Positions 15,846 to 23,815 of a stretch of DNA of 26,243 nt are shown here, piece after piece. Positions within the stretch are counted from its first letter, which is position 1. Every line of letters starts with the position of its first letter. This stretch comes from Anaerolineales bacterium UBA2181 (GTDB taxonomy: Bacteria > Chloroflexota > Anaerolineae > Promineifilales > UBA4811). The notes beneath the pieces were generated by a model, which saw only the letters and a list, made by a program, of their open reading frames with translations, did no database searches and was not told where the DNA came from. The stretch is from positions 1 through 26,243 of the forward strand of contig DCVT01000008.1 in assembly GCA_002328075.1 (NCBI GenBank), read 5' to 3'. The translations under genes were made by a program, and so were the position numbers.

Positions 15846-15914
15846 CAAACTGACCCCTCCACTAAGGAGCCGGCTGCCAGCTGCCTGATGAACCAACTCG
15901 ATCCTTGCCGACAT
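15828..15914 (-). CDS. leuS leader peptide (28 codons, Leu-rich)
   Basis: ATG 15914 is preceded at seven bases by AAGG and opens a 28-codon frame ending in TGA at 15830-15828. The peptide carries five Leu: positions 7, 16, 17, 23 and 25, including a Leu-Leu pair (CTC CTT) and Leu-Arg-Leu. It starts 20 bases after the predicted transcription start. An in-frame ATG at 15932 gives a six-residue longer version that would be almost leaderless. The ORF ends 32 bases before the terminator stem. The design matches leader peptides of attenuated amino-acid operons; coding is inferred, not shown. Confidence 0.6.
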   Translation of the reverse strand: MSARIELVHQAAGSRLLSGGVSLRLGVC

Positions 15915-15940
15915 ATCACGACCTTGAACCATCGACCTTT

Positions 15941-15969
15941 ATTATACGACTGTAGTCGTTTCGGGTCAA
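15941..15969 (-). promoter_or_regulatory. promoter of the leuS leader
   Basis: -35 TTGACC (15969-15964), 17-bp spacer and a perfect -10 TATAAT (15946-15941). The spacer contains the palindrome ACGACTACAGTCGT (15959-15946), which could be an operator. Predicted start near 15934, so the leuS leader is about 215 nt. Confidence 0.85.
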
Positions 15970-16041
15970 GAAGGACTGACCCTTGCCCGATCAAGCAGAC
16001 TAGCCGGTGCAGTGATGGCCTGGACACCGCACACATCCCCT

Positions 16042-16070
16042 TTGGCGCCAGCCGCCTCGTCTGGTACCAT
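16042..16070 (+). promoter_or_regulatory. promoter of the MBL-fold gene
   Basis: -35 TTGGCG (16042-16047), 17-bp spacer, -10 TACCAT (16065-16070). The predicted start near 16077 lies inside the longer version of the frame and therefore favours the GTG start at 16117. Confidence 0.5.
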
Positions 16071-16116
16071 TGACCCCTGGGTTGGCAAACCGGGTTTCGG
16101 AGGCCCTGGCAAGCTC

Positions 16117-16806
16117 GTGGAAGTCATTCGGATCACCGTCCGAGGAACCAACTGTTATGTGCTCCGCGCTCAGGGCGGCTCACTGCTGATCGACCCTGGA
16201 CCTCCCGGTGGTGAGGCGAGGATCGTTGATTTCCTGAATCGACGCGGCATCACCGGTCAGGAGATTCGTCTGATCCTGGTCACCCACGCGCACCTGGACC
16301 ACTATGGCGCCGCGTCCAATGTTCAGAGCTGGTCTGGCGCGCCTATCGGTTGTCACCCGGAGTCGGTCAGTCTGAGCCAGGACGCTCGGCAAGCCATTCC
16401 ACCGGCGCAGACTCTGCGCGGCAGCCTGGTCCGATGGATCAGTCTGCTGTTGGCACCGCTTCGGCCGCATCCCCCGCTTAGGGCCGACGTGATCTTGCCG
16501 CCCGGCACAGAGCTTGGCAGCTACGGTGTCGACGGCCGTTTGGTGGCGGTGCCTGGTCACTCTCCTGACTCTTTGGCGCTGATCTCTGCAGAGGGGGACG
16601 CATTCGTCGGCGACCTGATCATCAACTACTCCGTACCCAGTCAACCACTTTACCAGTGGAACCGTGATGCGTGGCAGCAGTCGCGGCGTCTGCTCGCTTC
16701 CATCCAACCCCGCACGGTCTATGTCGGCCACGGAGAGCCTTTTCCCGGACAACAGATGGATCGGATCCTGCCTGCCCGTTATCAGTTGGGCTGGTGGATC
16801 AGGTAA
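16117..16806 (+). CDS. MBL-fold metallo-hydrolase
   Basis: The 229-residue protein has the metallo-beta-lactamase fold signature THAHLDH (residues 56-62), preceded by LLIDPGPP. VPGHSPDSLALIS supplies the next metal His, FVGDLI the bridging Asp, and YVGHGEP the last His, so both metal sites look complete. It probably hydrolyses a small ester, thioester or lactone; the glyoxalase-II-like group is nearest in layout. GTG 16117 gives the usual VIRITVRGTNCYVL beginning and has GGAGG at 13 bases. The frame is open back to ATG 16015, but that start lies upstream of the predicted promoter. A Gdt1-like gene follows 21 bp later. Confidence 0.88.
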   Translation: MEVIRITVRGTNCYVLRAQGGSLLIDPGPPGGEARIVDFLNRRGITGQEIRLILVTHAHLDHYGAASNVQSWSGAPIGCHPESVSLSQDARQAIPPAQTLRGSLVRWISLLLAPLRPHPPLRADVILPPGTELGSYGVDGRLVAVPGHSPDSLALISAEGDAFVGDLIINYSVPSQPLYQWNRDAWQQSRRLLASIQPRTVYVGHGEPFPGQQMDRILPARYQLGWWIR

Positions 16807-16827
16807 CGACTACGACAAGAGGGAACC

Positions 16828-17106
16828 ATGCCACCAGGTATCAGAGTTCTATTGAGCACGTTCGCCCTGCTCTTCATCGCCGAGTTGGGTGACAAGACCC
16901 AACTTGCTGTAATCAACATGACTGCCAAGCACCGGATGCCACTGTGGGTTTTTTTGGGCGCCACGCTGGCGTTGACTGCGGTGACCGCTTTGGGTGTGTT
17001 GGGTGGCGGTCTGCTGACCCGCGTTGTGCCCGAGCTGATGCTGCGCAAACTGGCGGCCGGGCTTTTTGTCCTAATGGGCATTCTCATGTGGTTTGACCGG
17101 TTGTAA
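16828..17106 (+). CDS. UPF0016/Gdt1 family cation transporter, half-size
   Basis: The 92-residue protein has three predicted membrane spans and the family signature ELGDKTQ (about residues 19-25), followed by a glycine-rich span (GVLGGGLLTRVVP) and a third span ending in WFDRL. TMEM165/Gdt1 proteins exchange Mn2+ or Ca2+, and full-length members carry two such halves. This one has a single half, so it would act as a homodimer or with a partner not seen here. The ATG has AGAGGG five bases upstream. It lies 21 bp after the MBL gene, probably in the same operon. The V-F-L-G stretch is coded by a T7 run, a possible slippage spot. Confidence 0.88.
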   Translation: MPPGIRVLLSTFALLFIAELGDKTQLAVINMTAKHRMPLWVFLGATLALTAVTALGVLGGGLLTRVVPELMLRKLAAGLFVLMGILMWFDRL

Positions 17107-17173
17107 CGCACGGGGCGGTTGTTGTAACAGGACCTGGCCGGCACGTTACGCGATCAAACGGCGCGGCTGCGTT

Positions 17174-17202
17174 TTGACAAAGCAGTATGACCGTGATACA
17201 CT
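17174..17202 (+). promoter_or_regulatory. promoter of the inositol-phosphate synthase gene
   Basis: A perfect -35 TTGACA (17174-17179), 17-bp spacer and -10 TACACT (17197-17202). Predicted start near 17209, with an AGGAGG ribosome site at 17222-17227. Confidence 0.8.
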
Positions 17203-17234
17203 CCGCGCCGGTCCCGCGGGCAGGAGGTTAAGAG

Positions 17235-18344
17235 GTGACAAAGGTGCGCGTAGCTATCATTGGTGTGGGCAACTGCGCCTGTTCTCTGGTGCAAGGGGTG
17301 GTGTTTTACCGGGGTGCAGCCGACGATGACGTGATACCCGGGTTGATGCACCCCATCCTTGGCGGCTATCGGGTGCGAGATATAGAATTCTCGGCCGCCA
17401 TCGACATTGACGCCAACAAGGTCGGCAAGGACCTCTCAGAGGCCATTTTCACCCCACCCAACAACACCATCCAGTTTGCCCGCGTCCCCCGCATGAACGT
17501 TCCGGTCCTGCGGGGAATGACACACGACGGTCTGGGCCCGCAGCTCAGCCAGGTGATCCAGAAAGCACCGGGCGATACCTGCGACATCATCCGGGTTCTC
17601 CAGGAGACCAAGACCGACGTCGTGGTGAACTTTTTGCCGGTCGGAAGCGAGATGGCCACCAAGTGGTACGTGGAACAGGTGCTGGAGGCCGGTTGCGGGC
17701 TAGTCAACTGCATTCCCGTCTTTATTGCCCGTGAGCCGTACTGGCGCGGCCGGTTTCAAGCCCGGCATCTGCCTGTCATTGGTGACGATATCAAGAGCCA
17801 AGTCGGCTCGACCATCGTGCACCGTGTCCTGACCCGTCTCTTTCGTGACCGGGGCGTCCGCATTGACCGGACCTACCAGCTCAACTTTGGTGGCAACATG
17901 GACTTTTTCAACATGTTGGACCGTCAGCGGCTCCAATCGAAAAAGATATCCAAGACGGGTGCCGTGACCAGCCAACTGGACTACGAGTTGGACCCGGACA
18001 ACATTCACGTGGGGCCGAGCGACTATGTGCCCTGGCTGACCGATCGCAAATGGGCCCACATTCGCATGGAGGGCACCACCTTTGGCGACGTGCCGCTCAA
18101 CCTGGAACTCAAACTCGAAGTCTGGGACTCTCCCAACTCGGCCGGTGTCGTGATCGACGCGGTGCGCTGCTGCAAGCTGGCCATGGACCGCGGTTTGGGC
18201 GGCGCCATCGAAGCCCCATCGTCCTACTTTATGAAGAGCCCACCCGTCCAATACACCGACGACCAGGCGCGCCAATTGGTGGAGCAGTTTGCCCTGGGAG
18301 AGAACCCGGTCAGCAAGCCGGAGGACGATCCGGCTGCGTCGTGA
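17235..18344 (+). CDS. ino1: myo-inositol-1-phosphate synthase
   Basis: The 369-residue enzyme converts glucose 6-phosphate to myo-inositol 1-phosphate using bound NAD. The nucleotide-binding loop is IIGVGNCACSLVQG (8-21). Other family segments are NFLPVGSEMATKWY, CIPVFIA, GDDIKSQVGSTIVHR, the catalytic-region QLNFGGNMDFFNML with SKKISKT, and VWDSPNSAGVVIDAVR. The length is that of the prokaryotic (Mycobacterium-like) class rather than the longer eukaryotic one. GTG 17235 follows AGGAGG at seven bases, behind a strong promoter. In bacteria the product feeds phosphatidylinositol, inositol-phosphate osmolytes or mycothiol-like thiols; which one applies here is not visible. A GHMP kinase lies 300 bp downstream. 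Confidence 0.95.
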   Translation: MTKVRVAIIGVGNCACSLVQGVVFYRGAADDDVIPGLMHPILGGYRVRDIEFSAAIDIDANKVGKDLSEAIFTPPNNTIQFARVPRMNVPVLRGMTHDGLGPQLSQVIQKAPGDTCDIIRVLQETKTDVVVNFLPVGSEMATKWYVEQVLEAGCGLVNCIPVFIAREPYWRGRFQARHLPVIGDDIKSQVGSTIVHRVLTRLFRDRGVRIDRTYQLNFGGNMDFFNMLDRQRLQSKKISKTGAVTSQLDYELDPDNIHVGPSDYVPWLTDRKWAHIRMEGTTFGDVPLNLELKLEVWDSPNSAGVVIDAVRCCKLAMDRGLGGAIEAPSSYFMKSPPVQYTDDQARQLVEQFALGENPVSKPEDDPAAS

Positions 18345-18645
18345 GCAGTGCCTCGGACCATTGCCGACTACCGGCCGCAGGATCACCCACAAAACCGCCG
18401 CACGCTTCCATACCAGCTTCCGGTTTGGGCTCGGCGGACCAACCCCCCGGCCGCAGCAGCGAGGCAAACAGCAACGGTGTCGGCGCTCTCGCGGCAATTG
18501 GGCATGAGTAGAGCCCTTGATCGTCGAGAGGCAGGGCGCCAGTGCAGCCACCCGGCCGGTGAACGAGCATTGAACACCACCAGGCTCGAACTACGAACCC
18601 CGGGTGTTCCGGAGCGCGCATTGGGGCTTGCCCAGAACCGTTTCC
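18345..18645. other. intergenic region upstream of the GHMP kinase
   Basis: About 300 bp with no supported gene. The only features are a weak promoter-like pair, TTGAAC (18570-18575) and TACGAA (18592-18597) with a 16-bp spacer, and an inverted repeat with arms GAACAC and GTGTTC at about 18572 and 18604. If the promoter is real, transcription would begin near the GTG at 18604, permitting a leaderless start of the kinase 14 codons longer than the form given here. No clear terminator for ino1 was seen. Confidence 0.35.
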
Positions 18646-19671
18646 ATGAGTCCTGACCGGCGCCTGTTGACGGTCTCGGCTCCCGGCCGGGCAGGAATCA
18701 TCGGCAACCCCACCGACATGTACGGAGGCGCGGTCCTGTCTTGTACCGTCGGGATGCGCGCTCGGGTTGTGTTGACCCCGGATGACGGATTAATCCTGGA
18801 AACAGCCGGCCGCGAGGTTCGGATCGCGAACCAGGACGACCTGCGCCCCCAGCATGACCTCTTCGACCTTCCGCGTGCGGTGGTAGAACACCTGCACCTG
18901 CCTCGGCCTAACTGCCGCGTGAGGTGGGAAAGCGAGATACCCCTAGGCAGTGGTATGGCGGGGTCAACCGCGTTGGTCGTCGCTCTGCTGCAGGGGTTCC
19001 TGACCTGGCAGAGAATACGAATTGGCAGTTACCCCTTGGCCGAACGAGCGCGACACATCGAACGCCATCACCTACAGGTGGTCTGCGGATACCAGGACGC
19101 CTACATGTGCGTCTTTGGCGGGCTTAACTACATGGATTTTCGGGGCAGGCAGTTCCGCCAGGGTATCGAAGACGGGCTGTTCGCCACGGTGGAGCCACTG
19201 GCAGAATGGGTGCCTTGGCTTCCCCTGGTGCTGTGCCATTCCGGGGTCCAGCGCTCCTCCGGCGCAGTCCACCAGCCATTGTGGGAACGTTGGTTGGCAG
19301 GCGACGCCGCGGTGACACAAGGTTACCAGCGCATCGCCGAGCTGGCGCAGATGGGCAAGATGGCTTTGTTGACGGCCGATTGGCCCATGCTTGGCCGTTT
19401 GATGAACGAGAACCACGCCATCCAGCGCGACCTGGGCGGTTCAGGTGAGGTGAACGAGCAGTTGATCCGGGCGGCTCTGAACGCAGGCGCGTTGGGAGCC
19501 AAGCTGGCCGGCGCCGGTCAGGGCGGGACCATCATCTCGCTCTGGCCGTGGTCAGACACGACCGCGTTGGAGCAATCCCTTCTGGGCGCGGGCGCACGGG
19601 CCGTGCATTTCCCAGTCGTGGCGCCCGGCGTCACCGTACAGCAAAGCTCGGCCGGGAACCTCAACGCTTGA
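18646..19671 (+). CDS. GHMP-family sugar kinase, glucuronokinase-like
   Basis: The 341-residue protein has the three GHMP kinase motifs. These are an N-terminal APGRAGIIGNPTD (residues 12-24), the ATP loop PLGSGMAGSTAL (99-110), and the C-terminal glycine loop GAKLAGAGQGGTII. The first motif, GNPTDMYGG, resembles glucuronokinase and related sugar-1-kinases more than mevalonate or homoserine kinases, but the substrate is a guess. ATG 18646 lacks a clear ribosome site; GTG 18604 is the alternative. In plants glucuronokinase works downstream of inositol oxidation, which makes the neighbouring ino1 suggestive. The TGA forms the palindrome TGATCA with the stop of the convergent methyltransferase gene. 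Confidence 0.8.
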   Translation: MSPDRRLLTVSAPGRAGIIGNPTDMYGGAVLSCTVGMRARVVLTPDDGLILETAGREVRIANQDDLRPQHDLFDLPRAVVEHLHLPRPNCRVRWESEIPLGSGMAGSTALVVALLQGFLTWQRIRIGSYPLAERARHIERHHLQVVCGYQDAYMCVFGGLNYMDFRGRQFRQGIEDGLFATVEPLAEWVPWLPLVLCHSGVQRSSGAVHQPLWERWLAGDAAVTQGYQRIAELAQMGKMALLTADWPMLGRLMNENHAIQRDLGGSGEVNEQLIRAALNAGALGAKLAGAGQGGTIISLWPWSDTTALEQSLLGAGARAVHFPVVAPGVTVQQSSAGNLNA

Positions 19672-20301
19672 TCACGTGCTAAAGTTGAGCGTATAAACCC
19701 ACCAATTCCCGTGCCGTTGAACCAACCGAAACCCGGCCGCTTCGGCCCACAGTAGGGTCCGCTGCATCCGGGGATAGTGCGGATCCAAGAACTCCTCAGT
19801 GACGGAGAGCACGCCGCCCGCCTTCAGGACCCGCCGCAATTCAGCCAAAGCCCGCGGCCGGTCAGTGACCTCAGGCAGCACCGTGATGAGAAACGCGCGA
19901 TCGATACTGGCGTCCTCGAGCGGCAGTTGGTCCGCGCTGGCAACGTGCATCTGGACATTGCTCAGACCGGCCGCGCACACCTTTTTCTCCACTGCAGCAA
20001 TCATCCTGGGCTCAACATCCACCGTGACCAGCGTCCCGGCGAGCCCGACTCGGTGGGCTGCCTCGATGGTAAAAGCTCCCGGTCCAGGCCCGAGTTCCAG
20101 TACCCGCTCGCCGGCCAGAATACCCACGCGGTCCAGCACATGACGCAGGTAGCGCCGTCGGATAGGATGCTCCACCAACCAGGCCAACGCAAAAGGACAC
20201 CGCTCGCCGGCGATCTGAAAAGCTGCTCGCACGACGACCAACCACAGAAAAGCCGCGCACCCACCCGATGCCAGCAGCCAGAACAGAATCCTACTCCACA
20301 T
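19672..20301 (-). CDS. SAM-dependent methyltransferase, membrane-anchored
   Basis: The 209-residue protein begins with a hydrophobic helix (ILFWLLASGGCAAFLWLVVV, residues 5-24), then a class I methyltransferase domain. Motif I is VLELGPGPG (67-75), the acidic SAM-ribose residue is in VTVDVEPRM (93-100), SADQLPLEDASID is motif II and VLKAGGVLSVTE motif III. The UbiE/COQ5-like group is the nearest type; the substrate is unknown. ATG 20301 has a TTAGG site nine bases upstream and lies ten bases after the stop of the MFS gene. The frame runs open to 20592, but that part overlaps the transporter gene. It is the last gene of a three-gene operon. Confidence 0.87.
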   Translation of the reverse strand: MWSRILFWLLASGGCAAFLWLVVVRAAFQIAGERCPFALAWLVEHPIRRRYLRHVLDRVGILAGERVLELGPGPGAFTIEAAHRVGLAGTLVTVDVEPRMIAAVEKKVCAAGLSNVQMHVASADQLPLEDASIDRAFLITVLPEVTDRPRALAELRRVLKAGGVLSVTEEFLDPHYPRMQRTLLWAEAAGFRLVQRHGNWWVYTLNFST

Positions 20302-20311
20302 ATGCCCAAAC

Positions 20312-21745
20312 CTAACCCGCCGCTCTGGCCGAGCGTCGCTCCTGAATCGCCAGCAAAGGGACGGCCGATAGAATAAAGAGCGCCCCGTATATGGCATACA
20401 GCAAAACGTACCCGCGGCTGTCGGCGATGGGACCTCCGATATAGGCGCCGATGGCACCGGCCCCGGCACCCGCCAGGTTGGAGAGCCCCAGGTACCGGGC
20501 CGCCTGTTCCCGAGGAACCAGATCCGTTCCCAGCGCCCAGTTGGCTGCATAGAACAGCCCCGTGCCTGCGCCGATGAGACAGGAACCCACATAGGTTGCG
20601 GTCAGATTGGGAAAGGCTATGACGATGCCTGTTCCCAGTGCCGCCACCACGCCGCTGATGGCCACCAGTGGCTTTCTGCCAAACCGGTCGGCCAGCCAAC
20701 CGCCAGGCAGGGCGAAGATCAGGATGAAAATCCCAACAAACATCACTGCCTGAGCCGCCGGACCGGCTGCCTTTTCCGCCCCCAGACCGGCGAACCGCTC
20801 CTGGAGGAAGTAGATGATAAAACCACCCAGATTGACCGCCGGCACCATAAACGCCAGGCGCAGGACGACCCACCAGGTGAAGGAGGTACGATCCCGGATC
20901 TCCTGGCCCACGCCGACCCGCATGCTGATCCACACCCCCAGTCCGATGGCAGCCACCATGGCCAGCAGCCCGGTCACGCCCATCACAACCAGAGCCCCCG
21001 TCCCCTCCATTCCGGCCGTGTACCGCAGAATCGCCCGGACCAAACCGCCCATGGCCAGGATGATGGCCGTGAAGGCTGCGGTCATCAGCAACAATCGTAT
21101 GAACGGCACCCAATCGATGGCAAACGGGACCTTTTCCAGTCGTTCCTCGCGCACCGTCATGGTCACCGCTGCGCAGAACACCAACACGATCATCACCGCG
21201 GCCAAGGCACCCCAGATATTGCCCGCCTCGACCAGTCTGGCTACCACCATGGAGGTAAAGATCAACGGAATAGGCAGTTCTAGCAGCGCCTTGACCCCAG
21301 AGAACCGTCCCCGCTTTTCCTCCGGCACCAGGTCAGGAATCAGGCCCTGGGTGGCCGCGTGCGCCGTGTCCGAAGAGACCATGGACAGGATATACAGCGC
21401 AAACAAGACCCAGTAACCGGTCATACCCTCCAACCCGGCCGAATATCCGATAAACACAAGCACCGCTACCTGGCTCACCGAACCCACCAGGATGAACGGC
21501 CGGCGGCGCCCCCATCGCAGCGTACTGCGGTCTGATAGCAGTCCCATCAACGCCTGAACCAGGAGCGCCACCATGAGCGCCCACAATCGCATGGTGCCCA
21601 CGTATGTACCCTTGGCGCTTTCCCCTACGTAATGCTGCACCAGGAGCGGTATGATCAGAGAGACCAACACCTGCGAGCGGGTAGTCAGAGCGAACCAGTA
21701 GATGTTGATGGTAAGGTAATCGTACCAGCGTATCACACGTTTCAC
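20312..21745 (-). CDS. MFS sugar transporter with GRRRPFI signature
   Basis: The 477-residue protein has twelve predicted membrane spans. The loop between spans 2 and 3 reads SDRSTLRWGRRRPFILVG; GRRRPFI is the signature of the glycoside-pentoside-hexuronide/SLC45-sucrose carriers. A second A-motif copy, GWLADRFGRKPLV, lies at the start of the other half. Proton-coupled uptake of a di- or oligosaccharide is therefore likely, though the sugar is unknown. GTG 21745 is chosen because GGAGG lies five bases upstream; ATG 21757 would place the ribosome site inside the coding sequence. It lies 18 bp after the glycosidase-like gene, whose GTG start has a very similar ribosome site. Confidence 0.86.
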   Translation of the reverse strand: MKRVIRWYDYLTINIYWFALTTRSQVLVSLIIPLLVQHYVGESAKGTYVGTMRLWALMVALLVQALMGLLSDRSTLRWGRRRPFILVGSVSQVAVLVFIGYSAGLEGMTGYWVLFALYILSMVSSDTAHAATQGLIPDLVPEEKRGRFSGVKALLELPIPLIFTSMVVARLVEAGNIWGALAAVMIVLVFCAAVTMTVREERLEKVPFAIDWVPFIRLLLMTAAFTAIILAMGGLVRAILRYTAGMEGTGALVVMGVTGLLAMVAAIGLGVWISMRVGVGQEIRDRTSFTWWVVLRLAFMVPAVNLGGFIIYFLQERFAGLGAEKAAGPAAQAVMFVGIFILIFALPGGWLADRFGRKPLVAISGVVAALGTGIVIAFPNLTATYVGSCLIGAGTGLFYAANWALGTDLVPREQAARYLGLSNLAGAGAGAIGAYIGGPIADSRGYVLLYAIYGALFILSAVPLLAIQERRSARAAG

Positions 21746-21763
21746 GGCAACCTCCATGGCTTT

Positions 21764-23656
21764 CTATTTGCCTGCCGCCACATTCAGCAGCAGGATCTGA
21801 TATACGTCCAGCAAGAGTTCGAGACGATCACCCCGGTACTCGGACCCCTCTGCGCCATCCGGTGAAAGCGTCTGCGCTGCCACCGGCGAACCGAAATCCA
21901 CCTGTACGGCTTGCGGCGCCGAGTCGTAGTTGACCAGGTGCACCTGCTGCCTGTCGCCGGCTCGCCAGATCTCGATCAGAACCGGCTTTTCCGACCGGAC
22001 CCGCGGGAATATGGGCTTGGGCAATGCACCCAGTAACGTGTTCCGGGCGCTCTCGCCGGGAACAGAGTAAAGTGGGGACTGGGTGACAACCTTGGGCATT
22101 CCCAATCGGTCCAGCAGATGGCGCGCCAGTCGCAAATCGCTGTAGGCCTTGAAACCCGCGCGAGCAACGAACCCCACGACTCCGCGCAGTAGGTTATTCC
22201 TGGCAACCGCGCCCGGTCGGCGCAGGCTCCAGCCGGGCAGCCTGGACACCAGGATGGTCGGCGGAGTGGTCTGCTCCCAGCCAACCGTATCCAAATCTTC
22301 GAAGGCCAACAGCGCCTGAACCCCCTCCAATGGGTCGCCGGGCCGCACCACACGCCAAGGTATTCCGCCGTGAGTCAACACCTGTCCTGCCCCGAAATAG
22401 ACAGGCGCCAGCTCTTGCCACCGCAGCCACAGGGGTTCCCCGGGGAAGAGCAACGCAACCGGAGCCAGGTTGATTCGGCGGTCGTCGAACACGCCGGCGT
22501 TGGCCTCCAGCCAGGAGTGATACTGGCCGATGGCTGCCTGGATTCGCCCGTACCTGGCAGCCGACAACACCGACATCTGAGTACCGTCATGGTATTCGGT
22601 TCCCTTGGTCGTCATGCTGGTCCCGCAGGCAGCCGCTTCCGCAATCCCCTGGTGGTAACGGCGTAGGGGGTAGACGTCGTCAAATCCGATCCCCACATCA
22701 TACGAAAGAACGCTGAGGTGTGCCGCACCACCCACCAACACCCGCGCGGTACGGATGGTCAGGGCGTTGTTGACCAGGCGGGGCAACCGCCCACCATCAT
22801 AGCGGGCCAGGCCATAGTTCTCTATCATGGTGATATCTTGGACCTGGGCCAAGGAGTCTAGGTCGATACCGTAGATCAAGTAGGAATTGCGCAAGACGGG
22901 ATCGAAATCGTTGGCGCTGATGGGCGTACCCGGCCGGAGTTGGTCAGCGTACGCGCCCAACTCGGCCACCAGGCTCGTCACCTGTTCGGCTCGCCACCGC
23001 AGGTAACCCGCAACAGCACGGGTAACCGGCTGCAAACCCACCGGCATACTTTGTCCGGTATCCTCGCGGAACTGGTCACGGCACCGAGCACAGTAGCAAC
23101 CGGCCGCTCCCAACCACGCACCCCAGAGCGAATAGGGCTGGCTGCCATGAAACAGGTTGTCCAAAAAGATGCCATCCGCGCCACGCTCCAGCGCCCCCCG
23201 GACCATCTCTCTCAGGTGCTGCCGCCAGTCCGGGTTTCCCATGCAGGCAATGTACCGGCCTCCATAGGTGAAATAGGTGATCTTTCGGCCTCGGGGGTCA
23301 AGGGCGTACCAATCCTTCTGCCGATAGCTTCCGTCGTAGACGCAATTTGCGGATTGGATATAGGCAAAGACCTGGCTTCCGGCCTGGTGATAGGCAGCCG
23401 CGCCCTGCTCAAAGGAGTCCCAATCCTCCTGCTCCACTTCCGGGGGAAACCCCCAGTCGTACGTCAGGTGCACCCAATTGCAGCGCATCTGATTGAGCAC
23501 CCGGTCGGCAGCCGCCGGCGAGTGGACCTCATGGTGCGCGACTTGGTCGACGGTGACGTTCATGAACTTGAGCCGGTTCATGCGTACGGTGCCGGGGCCG
23601 CCCCAGAGGTAAATGGGGCGATAGGGACCGACGGCAAATTGGGGAAACCGCTTCAC
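21764..23656 (-). CDS. glycosidase-like TIM-barrel protein, unassigned
   Basis: The 630-residue cytoplasmic protein (no signal peptide) has an N-terminal part resembling a (beta/alpha)8 glycoside hydrolase. NWVHLTYDWGFPPE is an early strand, VFAYIQS follows, and DGIFLDN (161-167) looks like a catalytic-strand motif with Asp. CYCARCRDQF (Cys187, Cys189, Cys192) is a metal-site-like cluster seen in GH42-type and related proteins. A middle domain (about 410-560) recalls the glutamine-amidotransferase-like trimerisation fold of beta-galactosidases, and a small beta domain ends the protein. No family can be fixed from sequence alone. GTG 23656 follows GGAGG at six bases. The sugar-type MFS gene next to it suggests intracellular glycoside breakdown. 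Confidence 0.7.
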   Translation of the reverse strand: MKRFPQFAVGPYRPIYLWGGPGTVRMNRLKFMNVTVDQVAHHEVHSPAAADRVLNQMRCNWVHLTYDWGFPPEVEQEDWDSFEQGAAAYHQAGSQVFAYIQSANCVYDGSYRQKDWYALDPRGRKITYFTYGGRYIACMGNPDWRQHLREMVRGALERGADGIFLDNLFHGSQPYSLWGAWLGAAGCYCARCRDQFREDTGQSMPVGLQPVTRAVAGYLRWRAEQVTSLVAELGAYADQLRPGTPISANDFDPVLRNSYLIYGIDLDSLAQVQDITMIENYGLARYDGGRLPRLVNNALTIRTARVLVGGAAHLSVLSYDVGIGFDDVYPLRRYHQGIAEAAACGTSMTTKGTEYHDGTQMSVLSAARYGRIQAAIGQYHSWLEANAGVFDDRRINLAPVALLFPGEPLWLRWQELAPVYFGAGQVLTHGGIPWRVVRPGDPLEGVQALLAFEDLDTVGWEQTTPPTILVSRLPGWSLRRPGAVARNNLLRGVVGFVARAGFKAYSDLRLARHLLDRLGMPKVVTQSPLYSVPGESARNTLLGALPKPIFPRVRSEKPVLIEIWRAGDRQQVHLVNYDSAPQAVQVDFGSPVAAQTLSPDGAEGSEYRGDRLELLLDVYQILLLNVAAGK

Positions 23657-23709
23657 GGTGAACCTCCGGACCGGCCCATCAGGAGCCTGCATTCATCGGC
23701 AGCGCCGCG

Positions 23710-23738
23710 ATGGTATCACGGCTGCCCTTGGCCGGCAA
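23710..23738 (-). promoter_or_regulatory. promoter of the glycosidase-MFS-methyltransferase operon
   Basis: -35 TTGCCG (23738-23733), 17-bp spacer, -10 TACCAT (23715-23710). Predicted start near 23703, about 47 bases before the GTG at 23656. Confidence 0.5.
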
Positions 23739-23815
23739 CACAAATCGGCATCCGGCCACCCGGCGGCCGCCCCGCTACCCGCCGGGCCAATAGGCACCGG
23801 CCGCGCGACCAGCCC

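Noticed and set aside
15768..15940. T-box riboswitch upstream of leuS
   Set aside because: The conserved T-box sequence (AGGGTGGNACCGCG type) and the stem I AG-bulge features are absent, and a Leu-rich ORF with complementary antiterminator explains the leader better.
18572..18610. tRNA-like fragment with GTTCGAG before the GHMP kinase
   Set aside because: The stem pairings needed for a T arm and acceptor are missing; only a six-base inverted repeat remains.
20302..20592. N-terminal extension of the methyltransferase
   Set aside because: It overlaps the end of the MFS gene and lacks any domain; ATG 20301 has its own ribosome site.
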